NCBI GenBank assembly: GCA_027014155.1
Contig: JALWEG010000061.1
Coordinates: 1-63,921 of the forward strand
DNA: 63,921 nt
Direction of reading: 5' to 3'
Source of the DNA: Aquificaceae bacterium
Lineage (GTDB): Bacteria; Aquificota; Aquificia; Aquificales; Aquificaceae
The notes beneath the pieces are model-generated. The model was not told where the DNA came from, ran no database searches, and saw only the letters and a list, made by a program, of their open reading frames with translations. The translations under genes were made by a program, and so were the position numbers. Positions 1 to 8,442 of the stretch are shown here, piece by piece; the stretch's first letter is position 1, and each line of letters starts with the position of its first letter.

Positions 1-1711
1 CCGCGAATTCCTTTATCTCATTTAGAGTTTTTGTGTTGAGCACCAGTTCCGGAACTGCCCAACCCCGCCTCGCTATGCCCACACCCAGCCTCATGTAAGG
101 CAGATGGGAAACGGCGTGGGCATCCGTCACTATGGCTATAACCACACCCTCCTCCATGCACCTCCTTACTATCTCCGGAGAGAGGTCTATCCTGAAGGTG
201 TTGACCTCAAGGGCGGTGCCCGTCTCTTTAGCCTTTGCCAGCACCGCTTCCATGTCTAAGGGGTAGCTCTTCCTGTGTCCGTAAGACTTCCCGGTGGGGT
301 GGCCTATGAGGTTCACGAAGGGACTTTCCATGGCCTTCAGGATTCTTTCGGTGTTGTCCGTCTCAAAACCCGAGTGTATGGAAGCCACTACAAAGTCAAA
401 ACCTTCAAGAATCTCGTCCGGCAAATCCAGGGAACCGTCGGCGAGGATATCCACCTCTGCACCCTTCAGTATGGTGAAACCCTTATCCGCGTAAGACTCG
501 TTGAGTTGGTCTATGAGTTCCCACTGCTCTCTATATCTATCCGGAGTGAGTCCGTTGGCAACACGCGCGCTCTGAGAGTGGTCTCCCACTACCATGTATT
601 GATAACCCATGCTGTAGCAGGCCTGAGCCATTTCTTGTAGCGTGTTTATACCGTCGCTCCAATTGGTGTGCATGTGGAAATCGCCCTTTATGTCCTTTAT
701 ATCCACCAATCTGGGAAGCTCTCCTTTGAGTGCAAGCTCTATCTCACCCCAATCTTCCCTTATCTCCGGTGGGACCCACTGCATACCTACGGCTCTATAC
801 ACTTCCTCTTCCGTCTTTCCCGCCACCTTGGTGCCATCTTTTTCTGTAAATACTCCATACTCGTTCACCTTCAGGCCTCTGTCCTTGGCTATGTCCCTCA
901 CCCTTATGTTGTGCGCCTTTGAGCCGGTAAAGTACTGGAGTGCCGCACCCCACTGGGAAGGCTCAACGGTTCTCAGGTCCACCTGCCTGCCCCCTTTCAG
1001 CACGATGCTTGACTTGGTCTCCCCCTTAGCCAGAACTTCCTGCGTGTCGGGATACCTGATAAAGTGTTCGTGGATAGCGTGCCAGTTGGTCTTTTCAGCG
1101 GATACCAGTATGTCTATATCCCCTATGGTCTCCTTCATTCTCCTGATGCTTCCGGCAACTTCCGCTTCAACCACGCTTTCGGATTCCTTTACGTAGCTGA
1201 GAACCTCCTGAGCCATGCGGTACGCCTCTATGAGGGATATCCTCTCTCTGCTCTTTTCCCAAAGGGCTATACCCTTTAGTATCTTTTCCACCTTCTTCTT
1301 TCCGAATCCCGGCAGCTCTTCCAGCGAACCCTCTTTGAGAGCTTTTATAAAGTCCTCCTTGGTTCTAACTCCCAATTTGTGGTAGGCCACGCGCAGCGTT
1401 TTGGGTCCTATACCCGGCACATCTATAAGTTCCAAAAGGTCTTGGGGAACCTTCTTCTTTAGCTCCTCATACTTCCCTATCTTGCCGGTTTTCAAGAACT
1501 CCTCCACCTTCAGCAGAGTGGAGCTCCCTATACCGGGGAACCTCTCAAGCCTGCCGCTGGCGAGGGCCTCCTCCACGTCTTCCTGAAGCTCGGATATAAC
1601 AGATGCCGCTCTGCGGTAAGCGGAAATCCTGTAAGGGCTGTCGCCCAAGAACTCTAACATGTCGGCCATGCGTTCAAATATCTCGGCCAGCTCTCTGTTT
1701 CTTTTAGACAC
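1..1711 (-). CDS. polX: PolX-family DNA polymerase with PHP domain (3' end cut by window edge)
   Basis: Bacterial family X DNA polymerase, thought to act in base-excision or gap repair. Reading the minus strand from a GTG at 1711 gives about 570 residues, so only a few C-terminal residues lie outside the window. N-terminal helix-hairpin-helix motifs are visible (LPGFGKKKVEKI-like and VPGIGPKTL), then a nucleotidyltransferase core with the metal-binding GDIDILV motif, then a PHP phosphoesterase domain beginning HMHTNWSDG. This HhH-Pol-PHP order is typical of bacterial PolX. The start is uncertain: GTG at 1711 gives VSKRNRELAEIF, but no clear ribosome binding site precedes it and a later ATG (ERMADML) is possible. 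It is divergent from the lipoprotein gene at 1852. Confidence 0.9.
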   Translation of the reverse strand, partial: MSKRNRELAEIFERMADMLEFLGDSPYRISAYRRAASVISELQEDVEEALASGRLERFPGIGSSTLLKVEEFLKTGKIGKYEELKKKVPQDLLELIDVPGIGPKTLRVAYHKLGVRTKEDFIKALKEGSLEELPGFGKKKVEKILKGIALWEKSRERISLIEAYRMAQEVLSYVKESESVVEAEVAGSIRRMKETIGDIDILVSAEKTNWHAIHEHFIRYPDTQEVLAKGETKSSIVLKGGRQVDLRTVEPSQWGAALQYFTGSKAHNIRVRDIAKDRGLKVNEYGVFTEKDGTKVAGKTEEEVYRAVGMQWVPPEIREDWGEIELALKGELPRLVDIKDIKGDFHMHTNWSDGINTLQEMAQACYSMGYQYMVVGDHSQSARVANGLTPDRYREQWELIDQLNESYADKGFTILKGAEVDILADGSLDLPDEILEGFDFVVASIHSGFETDNTERILKAMESPFVNLIGHPTGKSYGHRKSYPLDMEAVLAKAKETGTALEVNTFRIDLSPEIVRRCMEEGVVIAIVTDAHAVSHLPYMRLGVGIARRGWAVPELVLNTKTLNEIKEFA

Positions 1712-1851
1712 TATGAGAATTAATTTAGAGACCGCTAAGCAGAATTCAATATCTCGCCATTTTCTCGCTCTTTCGGAATTTTCCGCTTCCGCCTCCGAAA
1801 AGGGAAGGTTAAATTCCCCCTTAAGAAAATTTTGGAGAAAGGAGGTTAGTC

Positions 1852-2664
1852 ATGAGGGTCTTCGCACTTCTTCTATCCTTGATGGGAGCCTTAATAATAT
1901 CCTGCGGCGGCGGTGGAGGCGGTGGCTCTTCCCAACCTTCTGCCGGTACCGGCGGTGGAGGAGCCGTCCAAGACAAGGGGGACTTTGTCCTTGGAACTTA
2001 CGCCACCAACTACAATTTGAATATGAACGCCATAAGAGACATGTTCAAAATTATCGCCGATGAATTGAATGCCACCTTGAGTCTCAACAAAGATATAAAG
2101 ATAAGCTCCACGGACTGCAAGACCGTTAACGCCTTTTATTCACCTTCCAGAAGTGAGATATTTATGTGCACGGAGATGCTCCTTACCTTAATAAATTACT
2201 ATGGAAAGAAAACAACAGATGCCAATACGGCCGTTTCGTACGCCCTTTACGCATACCTGTTTATCTTCGGCCACGAGCTGGGTCATGCCCTTATAGATAA
2301 CTACTCATTGCCCGTCTTAGGGAAGGAGGAAGACGCGGCGGACGCCATCTCGGTCGTTATGCTGATAGAATCCGCGGAAGACCAGCAAGGGAGACAGGAG
2401 GGCGTGATGGCCATTCTGTTAGGTGCTTTGTTTATGGGTGAATTAACTCAAAACACACCTTACTACGCCACCCACTCAATGGGAAATGTAAGACTCGCAA
2501 ACCTCGTGTGCTGGGCTGGAGGGGCAGAACCCCAGGTTCTCCAAAAGACGTTCTTTGCAAACATATACAACCAGATGGTTAAATCCGGTAGAGACTGTGA
2601 ACGTGAGTACATGCAGCAAAGAGATTCCGTTTTCAAGCTTATGGGTCCCTATATAAAGGAGTAA
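1852..2664 (+). CDS. Putative DUF4344-type metallopeptidase lipoprotein
   Basis: Predicted exported lipoprotein of 270 aa. The N-terminus is a hydrophobic signal with a lipobox ending LIISC, followed by a Gly/Ser-rich tether. The body contains FGHELGHALIDN, an HExxH-type zinc site, and then PVLGKEEDAADAIS, which supplies a likely third ligand region. This pairing of HELGHAL and KEEDAAD is characteristic of the DUF4344 putative metallopeptidases. A strong ribosome binding site (AAAGGAGG) lies just upstream of the ATG. No protease partner or substrate is evident nearby. The family is uncharacterised, so activity is inferred from the zinc motif only. Confidence 0.75.
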   Translation: MRVFALLLSLMGALIISCGGGGGGGSSQPSAGTGGGGAVQDKGDFVLGTYATNYNLNMNAIRDMFKIIADELNATLSLNKDIKISSTDCKTVNAFYSPSRSEIFMCTEMLLTLINYYGKKTTDANTAVSYALYAYLFIFGHELGHALIDNYSLPVLGKEEDAADAISVVMLIESAEDQQGRQEGVMAILLGALFMGELTQNTPYYATHSMGNVRLANLVCWAGGAEPQVLQKTFFANIYNQMVKSGRDCEREYMQQRDSVFKLMGPYIKE

Positions 2665-2674
2665 ACTTCGGCAG

Positions 2675-2692
2675 GGGAGGGTTCACCCTCCC
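2675..2692. terminator. Possible bidirectional terminator hairpin between convergent genes
   Basis: Perfect 7-bp inverted repeat GGGAGGG-TTCA-CCCTCCC followed by TTT on the plus strand. It sits between the lipoprotein stop and the dnaJ stop codon, overlapping the latter. The T-run is short, so intrinsic termination is only plausible. Confidence 0.4.
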
Positions 2693-3768
2693 TTTAGCTT
2701 ACTTCTTAGCTTGTCCAGCATGGAGTCGCTGTAGTTAACCCCCTCCTCACCCATAAGCTTTGCCAACTTCTCTATCAGCTTCCTTTCCTTGGAGGAGATG
2801 TTCTTTGGAACCCCTATACGAAAGCTTATTATCAGATTTCCCCTGCTGCCGCCCTTAGGCAGCCCCTTACCCGGCACTACCTTGCTGGCACCGCTCTCCG
2901 TTCCCGGCTGAACGAATACCTCTATCTCCTCACCCTCAAGGGTGGGAACCTTTATGACTCCTCCCAGGGTTGCCATGGGAAAACTGATTACCCTCTCCAT
3001 CAGCAGGTCTTGGGAGTTTATAACCTTGAAGGTTGGGTGCTCTTGGAGCATGACCCTAAGGTAAAGGTCTCCGGACTTCCCCCCAAAGTAGCCAAAGTGT
3101 CCCTTTTCGGGAACCTTCAAAACCTCCCCGTCGTAGGTTTCCGGTGGGATATTTATGAGTATCTTAGAACGTTGAGTAATCCTACCCCTTCCGTAGCAGG
3201 TGGGGCAGGGATTCTTCACTATATAGCCCTTACCTTTACAGACGGAACAGGGTCGCGGGAAGCTAAAGATACCGCTAACCTTCCTCCCCTTACCGCCGCA
3301 AGCGTGGCACTTGACCTTTTCGGGTTCGCCCTTAACTCCAATACCTTCACATACAGGGCAATCCCTCCACCTGTCGTACTCAATCTCCTTTTCTCCCCCA
3401 AAGGCTGCCTCCTCAAGGGTTAAGGTAAGCTTCAGCCTTATATCCTGGCCTTTCCTCGGCCTCCTGCGCTTGGTCTTTTCTCCCTTGACTATACTCTCTA
3501 TAAACTCCTGTATGTATTCCAAAAAGTCCCTGTATCTGTTTTCGTCCCCGCTGCTGAGAATCCTGTCATACTCCGCACGCCTCTCTTCGTCTATGAGAAC
3601 GTGATACGCTTCATTTATCTCCTTAAACTTCTCCTCCGCCTCCGGCTCTGGATTCCTGTCCGGGTGATACTCCTTTGCCAGCTTCCTGTAGGATTTCTTT
3701 ATCTCCTCCGGAGAGGCTTTTCTGTCAACTCCCAGTATCTTGTAGTAATCCTTTATAGTCGTTTTCAT
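2683..3768 (-). CDS. dnaJ: DnaJ (Hsp40) co-chaperone
   Basis: J-domain co-chaperone of Hsp70 (DnaK), 361 aa, cytoplasmic. The N-terminal J domain carries the HPD motif ([10 protein letters not shown]) at about residues 34-36. The central zinc-binding domain has four CxxCxGxG-like repeats: [24 protein letters not shown] and CPTCYGRG. A complete C-terminal substrate-binding region follows. The Gly/Phe-rich linker is short and charged ([14 protein letters not shown]) rather than G/F rich, a small departure from the classical form. No dnaK or grpE is adjacent, so this may be one of several DnaJ paralogues. The ATG at 3768 starts [14 protein letters not shown], a normal DnaJ N-terminus. Confidence 0.95.
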   Translation of the reverse strand: MKTTIKDYYKILGVDRKASPEEIKKSYRKLAKEYHPDRNPEPEAEEKFKEINEAYHVLIDEERRAEYDRILSSGDENRYRDFLEYIQEFIESIVKGEKTKRRRPRKGQDIRLKLTLTLEEAAFGGEKEIEYDRWRDCPVCEGIGVKGEPEKVKCHACGGKGRKVSGIFSFPRPCSVCKGKGYIVKNPCPTCYGRGRITQRSKILINIPPETYDGEVLKVPEKGHFGYFGGKSGDLYLRVMLQEHPTFKVINSQDLLMERVISFPMATLGGVIKVPTLEGEEIEVFVQPGTESGASKVVPGKGLPKGGSRGNLIISFRIGVPKNISSKERKLIEKLAKLMGEEGVNYSDSMLDKLRSKLKGG

Positions 3769-3779
3769 GGCTTAATTAA

Positions 3780-4078
3780 ATATACCTGCACTCGGGAGAT
3801 TTGGTTATATTATTAATTCCATCGTAGGAGGACTTAGGAGCCTCCAGAGCCTTGGCAATTGAATAGGGAAAGAGCGCTTTAGGCTGCATCAAAATGCTTT
3901 GATGTTTTGATGCTTTGATGACGGCTCTTTGAACTTATTGGCTGACAACGGCTTAAGGCACCTAATTTTTGAGCCTTTTTGCAGGACTGACGATTTTCGG
4001 AAATTAACTTCATTTGCCGCACTAAAAGGTTGCATAACCAATTGATTTGCCGTATATTATAAAAAACCCCTTTTGGGG
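3780..4078 (+). promoter_or_regulatory. CRISPR leader region with long inverted repeats
   Basis: About 300 bp without a gene, between the dnaJ start and the first repeat. It is AT-rich near the array. It contains a nested hairpin: outer arms AAAGAGC (about 3870) and GCTCTTT (about 3925) enclose GCATCAAAA (3886-3894) and TTTTGATGC (3905-3913). The direct motif TTTGATG also recurs there. Degenerate repeats occur only at the far end of the array, so this end is the leader (integration) side. The region must also hold the dnaJ promoter on the other strand. Confidence 0.7.
4030..4058 (+). promoter_or_regulatory. Likely CRISPR array promoter
   Basis: TTGCAT (4030-4035), a 17-bp spacer, then TATATT (4053-4058), reading into the array. 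Transcription would start near 4065, just before the first repeat at 4079. The match to a sigma-70 promoter is fair, not perfect. Confidence 0.5.
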
Positions 4079-6620
4079 GTTCCTAATGCGCCGTGTGGAG
4101 TTGAAAGGAAACTAACAGAGGACATAAAGGGATATGAAGATGTGGTTCCTAATGCGCCGTGTGGAGTTGAAAGGAATTTATCTATTGTTCCGTCTGCCTG
4201 AATTATGATTGGTTCCTAATGCGCCGTGTGGAGTTGAAAGTCTGTCCCAATATTTAGAGCGATATTGAAAAAATGTCAGTTCCTAATGCGCCGTGTGGAG
4301 TTGAAAGAGAGAAGAGCACCTGCTCTTCCTCCTCCGCATCGGAGGTTCCTAATGCGCCGTGTGGAGTTGAAAGTGGAGTGCAGGCTTCAAAGCCTCAAAA
4401 GTATTAGGGATTGTTCCTAATGCGCCGTGTGGAGTTGAAAGTTTCTTCTTTCCTTTGGGGCATACACAGAAGCTCAATAACGCGTTCCTAATGCGCCGTG
4501 TGGAGTTGAAAGTAGCAAAATGCGCTCTGGCCTACGTATGAACCCTTCCCGTTCCTAATGCGCCGTGTGGAGTTGAAAGGCTCTTCGGGAACCTTGTTAA
4601 TAGTTCCATACACCCCGTTCCTAATGCGCCGTGTGGAGTTGAAAGTAAGGCAGGGAATTGGACTACGAGAACAGAAGGCGGAAGGTTCCTAATGCGCCGT
4701 GTGGAGTTGAAAGTTCCCCATTGAGGATATAGGCTTTCTGAAGTCTATACCCTGCTCGTTCCTAATGCGCCGTGTGGAGTTGAAAGGAAAACAGGAACTA
4801 ATTAATACAGGTATAGTAGATTTAATAGTTCCTAATGCGCCGTGTGGAGTTGAAAGGACGGCGGAAGAGAAGGAACAAGTTTATCTTAAGGTAGTGTTCC
4901 TAATGCGCCGTGTGGAGTTGAAAGAAACATTTTTGCTGTGTCCGGTTAGCAAAAACTTATGTTCCTAATGCGCCGTGTGGAGTTGAAAGTAAGTATTGTA
5001 TTGAAACTAGCTATTCAAGGTGATAGTGTTCCTAATGCGCCGTGTGGAGTTGAAAGATTATATCGATACTTTTGAAAGAGCAATTACCGATTTAAGAGAT
5101 AGGTTCCTAATGCGCCGTGTGGAGTTGAAAGTTCTGCTATCCATTGTTTAGGACATGCACAGGTATAATCAAGGTTCCTAATGCGCCGTGTGGAGTTGAA
5201 AGCTTACACCCTTCTTAACTACCTTGTCGCTCTTGCAGTTGTTCCTAATGCGCCGTGTGGAGTTGAAAGTTATAGGTGCATGGATATATAACAATTTTGT
5301 GAAGTAGGTTCCTAATGCGCCGTGTGGAGTTGAAAGTCTATCACGTAATAGATAAAATACACGTGTGCGAAAGGTTCCTAATGCGCCGTGTGGAGTTGAA
5401 AGAGCTTTGAGGGAGTTTCCCTGGAGGTTGCTCGGCGAGAGGGTTCCTAATGCGCCGTGTGGAGTTGAAAGCAACAAACCATAAAGCTCCTGCACCCAGA
5501 AGGAGTGAGGTTCCTAATGCGCCGTGTGGAGTTGAAAGTTATGGTCTGCAGGAGGGCTACAAATTCGGTAAGATTGGTTCCTAATGCGCCGTGTGGAGTT
5601 GAAAGAGTATGGATGTAATAAGTAGCTTTAGAATTACTCCTTTTAGAGTTCCTAATGCGCCGTGTGGAGTTGAAAGCTCCTCCTCCGAAGGAAGGAGAAA
5701 CGCTTGCCTCTCTAGGTTCCTAATGCGCCGTGTGGAGTTGAAAGCAACAAACCATAAAGCTCCTGCACCCAGAAGGAGTGAGGTTCCTAATGCGCCGTGT
5801 GGAGTTGAAAGGAGGTTCTACAGAGCTATATACACAGAGAGGCTGGTGGGTTCCTAATGCGCCGTGTGGAGTTGAAAGGTGGAAGTGAACGCTAACTCTA
5901 TAGAGATAGGGGGATTCTGGTTCCTAATGCGCCGTGTGGAGTTGAAAGAGGGTTTCACACGTGAAAACATACTCCCCCTTGTAAAACAGTTCCTAATGCG
6001 CCGTGTGGAGTTGAAAGCCTTCGTTTCTTGCCTGATTTTGCTTACAACTTCCTTGGTTCCTAATGCGCCGTGTGGAGTTGAAAGGTATAATAAAGAATAC
6101 CTTTATCCAAGAATAAGTCAGAGTTCCTAATGCGCCGTGTGGAGTTGAAAGTGAAAGTTTTGAAGATATACTTAATGCTTTAGGAGATGTGTTCCTAATG
6201 CGCCGTGTGGAGTTGAAAGAAGTGTAGTAAGATTAATTGATACATGTGCAAATGCAGTTCCTAATGCGCCGTGTGGAGTTGAAAGACTAAGAATATTAAA
6301 CTGTTTGAATTAAATTATATTGAGTTCCTAATGCGCCGTGTGGAGTTGAAAGATTTCTTATTCTTTTTTCTCTTATATTCAATTTTGTATGGTTCCTAAT
6401 GCGCCGTGTGGAGTTGAAAGAGATACTCCAAGAGAGCTTGAACTCTCCCCACAAGCAGTTCCTAATGCGCCGCGTGGAGTCGAAAGTAAATTTGAATGCT
6501 TTTCTCATATCTCTTACCTCCTTTGTTCCTAATGCGCTATGTGGAGTTGAAAAACTCCGACACGAGCGTTTGAGTTCTGACCAGTCTGTCTATTCCTAAT
6601 GCGCCGTGTGGAGTTGAAAG
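4079..6620 (+). CRISPR. CRISPR array, 38 repeats and 37 spacers, no adjacent cas genes
   Basis: The repeat is 29 nt, starting GTTCCTAATGCGCC and ending GGAGTTGAAAG. I count 38 copies, the first at 4079-4107 and the last at 6592-6620. Spacers are 36-46 nt, mostly 37-39. The repeats are identical except for the last three: 6458-6486 (CGCGTGGAGTCG variant), 6525-6553 (CTATG, ending AAAA) and 6592-6620 (first base A). This puts the leader on the left. The spacer at 5472-5509 is identical to that at 5745-5782, with three other spacers between. The GAAAG end suits type I-B or III systems of thermophiles. No cas gene lies in the window, so processing must be supplied from elsewhere. Confidence 0.98.
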
Positions 6621-6740
6621 CCTTCGGAAAGAGCTTAAGTTCCTCTTTTACCTCCCTGCGGTCGGAGGCTCTCTTCGTAAGGGAGGAGTGGTTGACGCAA
6701 AACAGTTCTTGTGACTTCCTCTCCTCAATGAATTGAGGAG
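6621..6740 (-). ncRNA. CRISPR trailer / IS200-IS605 right end, possible omega (re)RNA scaffold
   Basis: Non-coding stretch between the last repeat and the tnpB stop. Read on the minus strand downstream of tnpB it begins with a 9-bp hairpin spanning the stop codon (CTCCTCAAT/ATTGAGGAG, 6720-6739). Further hairpins follow: CCTCC/GGAGG near 6650-6668 and AAAGAG/CTCTTT near 6630-6650. TnpB nucleases use RNA from the 3' end of their gene and the element's right end, so a scaffold here is plausible. How much belongs to the element and how much is CRISPR trailer cannot be decided without a related copy. Confidence 0.4.
6720..6739. repeat. Right-end hairpin of the IS200/IS605 element
   Basis: Perfect dyad CTCCTCAATGAATTGAGGAG overlapping the tnpB stop codon. 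TnpA-type transposases recognise subterminal hairpins of this kind as single-stranded DNA. Confidence 0.6.
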
Positions 6741-7891
6741 CTTCCCGCTTCACAGGGAACGAATGTCCCCTCCACGGGCATTAGCTCGGGGCAGTCCACC
6801 CCTACCGCCGTTTTAAGGTAGGCGAAACCTTCTCTCAGCAAGTTTAACGTTGCGTTGTAGTCCCTATCATGCTTAGCCTTGCATACAGGACACTCCCATT
6901 CCCTCTCTGAGAGCTTCAAATCCTCTTTCTTGAACCCACACACGCTACAAAGCTTAGAGGAGGGAAAAAAGGTATCCACCTTGATTAGAACTCTTCCGTA
7001 GAGCTTTGCCTTGTATTCAAGGAACTGAACGAACCTGCTCCAGCTCGCATCCGCTATGTGCTTAGAAAAGCTCGTATTCTGGACAAGTCCTTTAACGTTC
7101 AGGTCTTCTACAATAACGGCTTGGTTATCGCCGATTATTTGCTTGCTTAACTTGTGCAGAAAATCCCTCCTTTGATTTTTTACCTTTTCGTGGAGTTTCG
7201 CTATCCTCCTCGCAAGTATCGTGAACCTCCTGCTTCCCTTCCTCTTCCTTGAAAGCTGTTTCTGGAGCTTCTTTATCCTTCGCTCTGTCTTTATCAGGTG
7301 CTTAGGGTTTTCTACCTTCTTCCCCGTAGAGAGTGTGCAAAAGTGAGTAAGTCCTACGTCTATTGCTACTGCCTTCTCTGTTTTAGGTAGAGGCTTTATC
7401 TTTCTCTCCACAAGAATGTTCAGGTAAAACTTCCCTGTCGGTGTTTTTGTTATGGAGATACTCTTTATATTTCCTTCTATCTCCCTGTGCTTTATGAACC
7501 TGATAGGAGTTCTGAGTTTTGGTATTCTCACTTTATTGCCTTCTACCTTAAAGTGCTGGGGAATTGGTACGCTGTTAGTTTTCTTTCTGCTTTTGAATTT
7601 GGGAAATCCTGATAGTCCTTTGAAGAAGTTTTTGAAAGCTCTGTCCAGCCACTTGACTGCTTCTTGCAGGGATTGGCTGTTAGCTTCTTTGAGGAATGAA
7701 AATTTCCTCTTGAGCTTAGGTAGGAGCTTTTTGTACTCGTAATAGTTCCACTTTTTGCCTTCTTGCTCGTAGTTTCTTTTTGCCATCTCAAGGAGTTTGT
7801 TGTAAACGAACCTGCAGTGTCCTATCTGTATGTTGAGGAATTTCTCTTGCTCTTTATTAGGATAGAGTCTGAACCTGTAAACGTAGTTCAT
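6725..7891 (-). CDS. tnpB: TnpB RNA-guided nuclease of IS605 type
   Basis: RuvC-like nuclease encoded by IS200/IS605 elements, ancestral to Cas12; it helps retain the transposon by cutting donor sites guided by omega RNA. From the ATG at 7891 the product is 388 aa (MNYVYRFRLYPNKEQ). The longer open frame to 7981 overlaps tnpA and is less likely, because GGAG precedes 7891 and tnpA stops 2 nt before. Catalytic motifs look intact: AIDVGLTH (Asp), VEDLNVKGL (Glu) and HDRDYNA (Asp). The zinc finger is CSVCGFKK...CPVCKAKH. A complete catalytic set suggests an active protein. Confidence 0.93.
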   Translation of the reverse strand: MNYVYRFRLYPNKEQEKFLNIQIGHCRFVYNKLLEMAKRNYEQEGKKWNYYEYKKLLPKLKRKFSFLKEANSQSLQEAVKWLDRAFKNFFKGLSGFPKFKSRKKTNSVPIPQHFKVEGNKVRIPKLRTPIRFIKHREIEGNIKSISITKTPTGKFYLNILVERKIKPLPKTEKAVAIDVGLTHFCTLSTGKKVENPKHLIKTERRIKKLQKQLSRKRKGSRRFTILARRIAKLHEKVKNQRRDFLHKLSKQIIGDNQAVIVEDLNVKGLVQNTSFSKHIADASWSRFVQFLEYKAKLYGRVLIKVDTFFPSSKLCSVCGFKKEDLKLSEREWECPVCKAKHDRDYNATLNLLREGFAYLKTAVGVDCPELMPVEGTFVPCEAGSSSIH

Positions 7892-7893
7892 GA

Positions 7894-8379
7894 TTACTCC
7901 TTCTTTTGAGCTTCTATGTATTTGCGAATCGCCTCCTCGGATATTGAGCCTATGGTCTCTATGTAGTATGAAGGATTCCACAGATGCCCTTTCCAGAGGT
8001 ATCTCTTTATGTGTGGAAACCTCAGAAAGATTTTCCTTGCGGTGATACCTTTAATCATCTTGACTATATAGGAAGGAGCTACTTTAGGGTGAGCGGATGC
8101 AAATATGTGGACATGGTCTTTTTCTCCCACTTCTACCTGAGATACTTCAAAACCTTTTTCTTGAGCTATTTCCTGAATGAGGTTTTTAAGGTATTCTTCA
8201 ATGTCTTGGGTAAGAACCTTTCTTCTATATTTAGTGGAAAATACGATATGGTAGTTGCAGTTGTAAACACAGGTTCTTGCAGTCTTGAGATTAGGCTTTG
8301 TATTTTTCTTTCCCATTACATATAGTTTAGGCTTATTCAAAGGAAAGTCAAGCTTGATTGGTATTTGAAACATGCACAT
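7894..8379 (-). CDS. tnpA: TnpA, Y1 (HUH) transposase of IS200/IS605
   Basis: Single-strand DNA transposase of the REP/IS200 Y1 family. The HUH metal motif is DHVHIF and the catalytic tyrosine lies in NPSYYIET. The remaining family features are visible (YHIVFSTKYRRKVL near the N-terminus, WGKG-like KRYLWKGHLWN). The open frame is 161 aa from 8379, but a start at 8316 (MGKKNTKPNLKT, about 140 aa) fits the usual family length better. It ends GGAGTAA, which doubles as the ribosome binding site of tnpB 2 nt downstream, so the two are translationally linked. Confidence 0.92.
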   Translation of the reverse strand: MCMFQIPIKLDFPLNKPKLYVMGKKNTKPNLKTARTCVYNCNYHIVFSTKYRRKVLTQDIEEYLKNLIQEIAQEKGFEVSQVEVGEKDHVHIFASAHPKVAPSYIVKMIKGITARKIFLRFPHIKRYLWKGHLWNPSYYIETIGSISEEAIRKYIEAQKKE

Positions 8380-8402
8380 GGTTAATGGTGCTTCGCACCA
8401 TG

Positions 8403-8442
8403 CGTCTGTATCTCTCCTTTGAAAAGGAGAGGATTAGACGCA
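8403..8442. repeat. Left-end hairpin of the IS200/IS605 element
   Basis: Imperfect palindrome of about 40 nt: outer arms GCGTCT and AGACGC, inner arms CTCTCCTTT and AAAGGAGAG, separated by small internal loops. A second dyad, ATGGTGC-TTC-GCACCAT, lies just beside it at about 8385-8401. This suits the structured left end recognised by Y1 transposases. Confidence 0.55.

Noticed and set aside
4765-6753. Several open frames of 60-105 codons on both strands across the CRISPR array, with recurring NAPCGVE, RRVELK and STPHGALGT peptides
   Set aside because: They are translations of the repeat in different frames; spacers contribute the variable parts.
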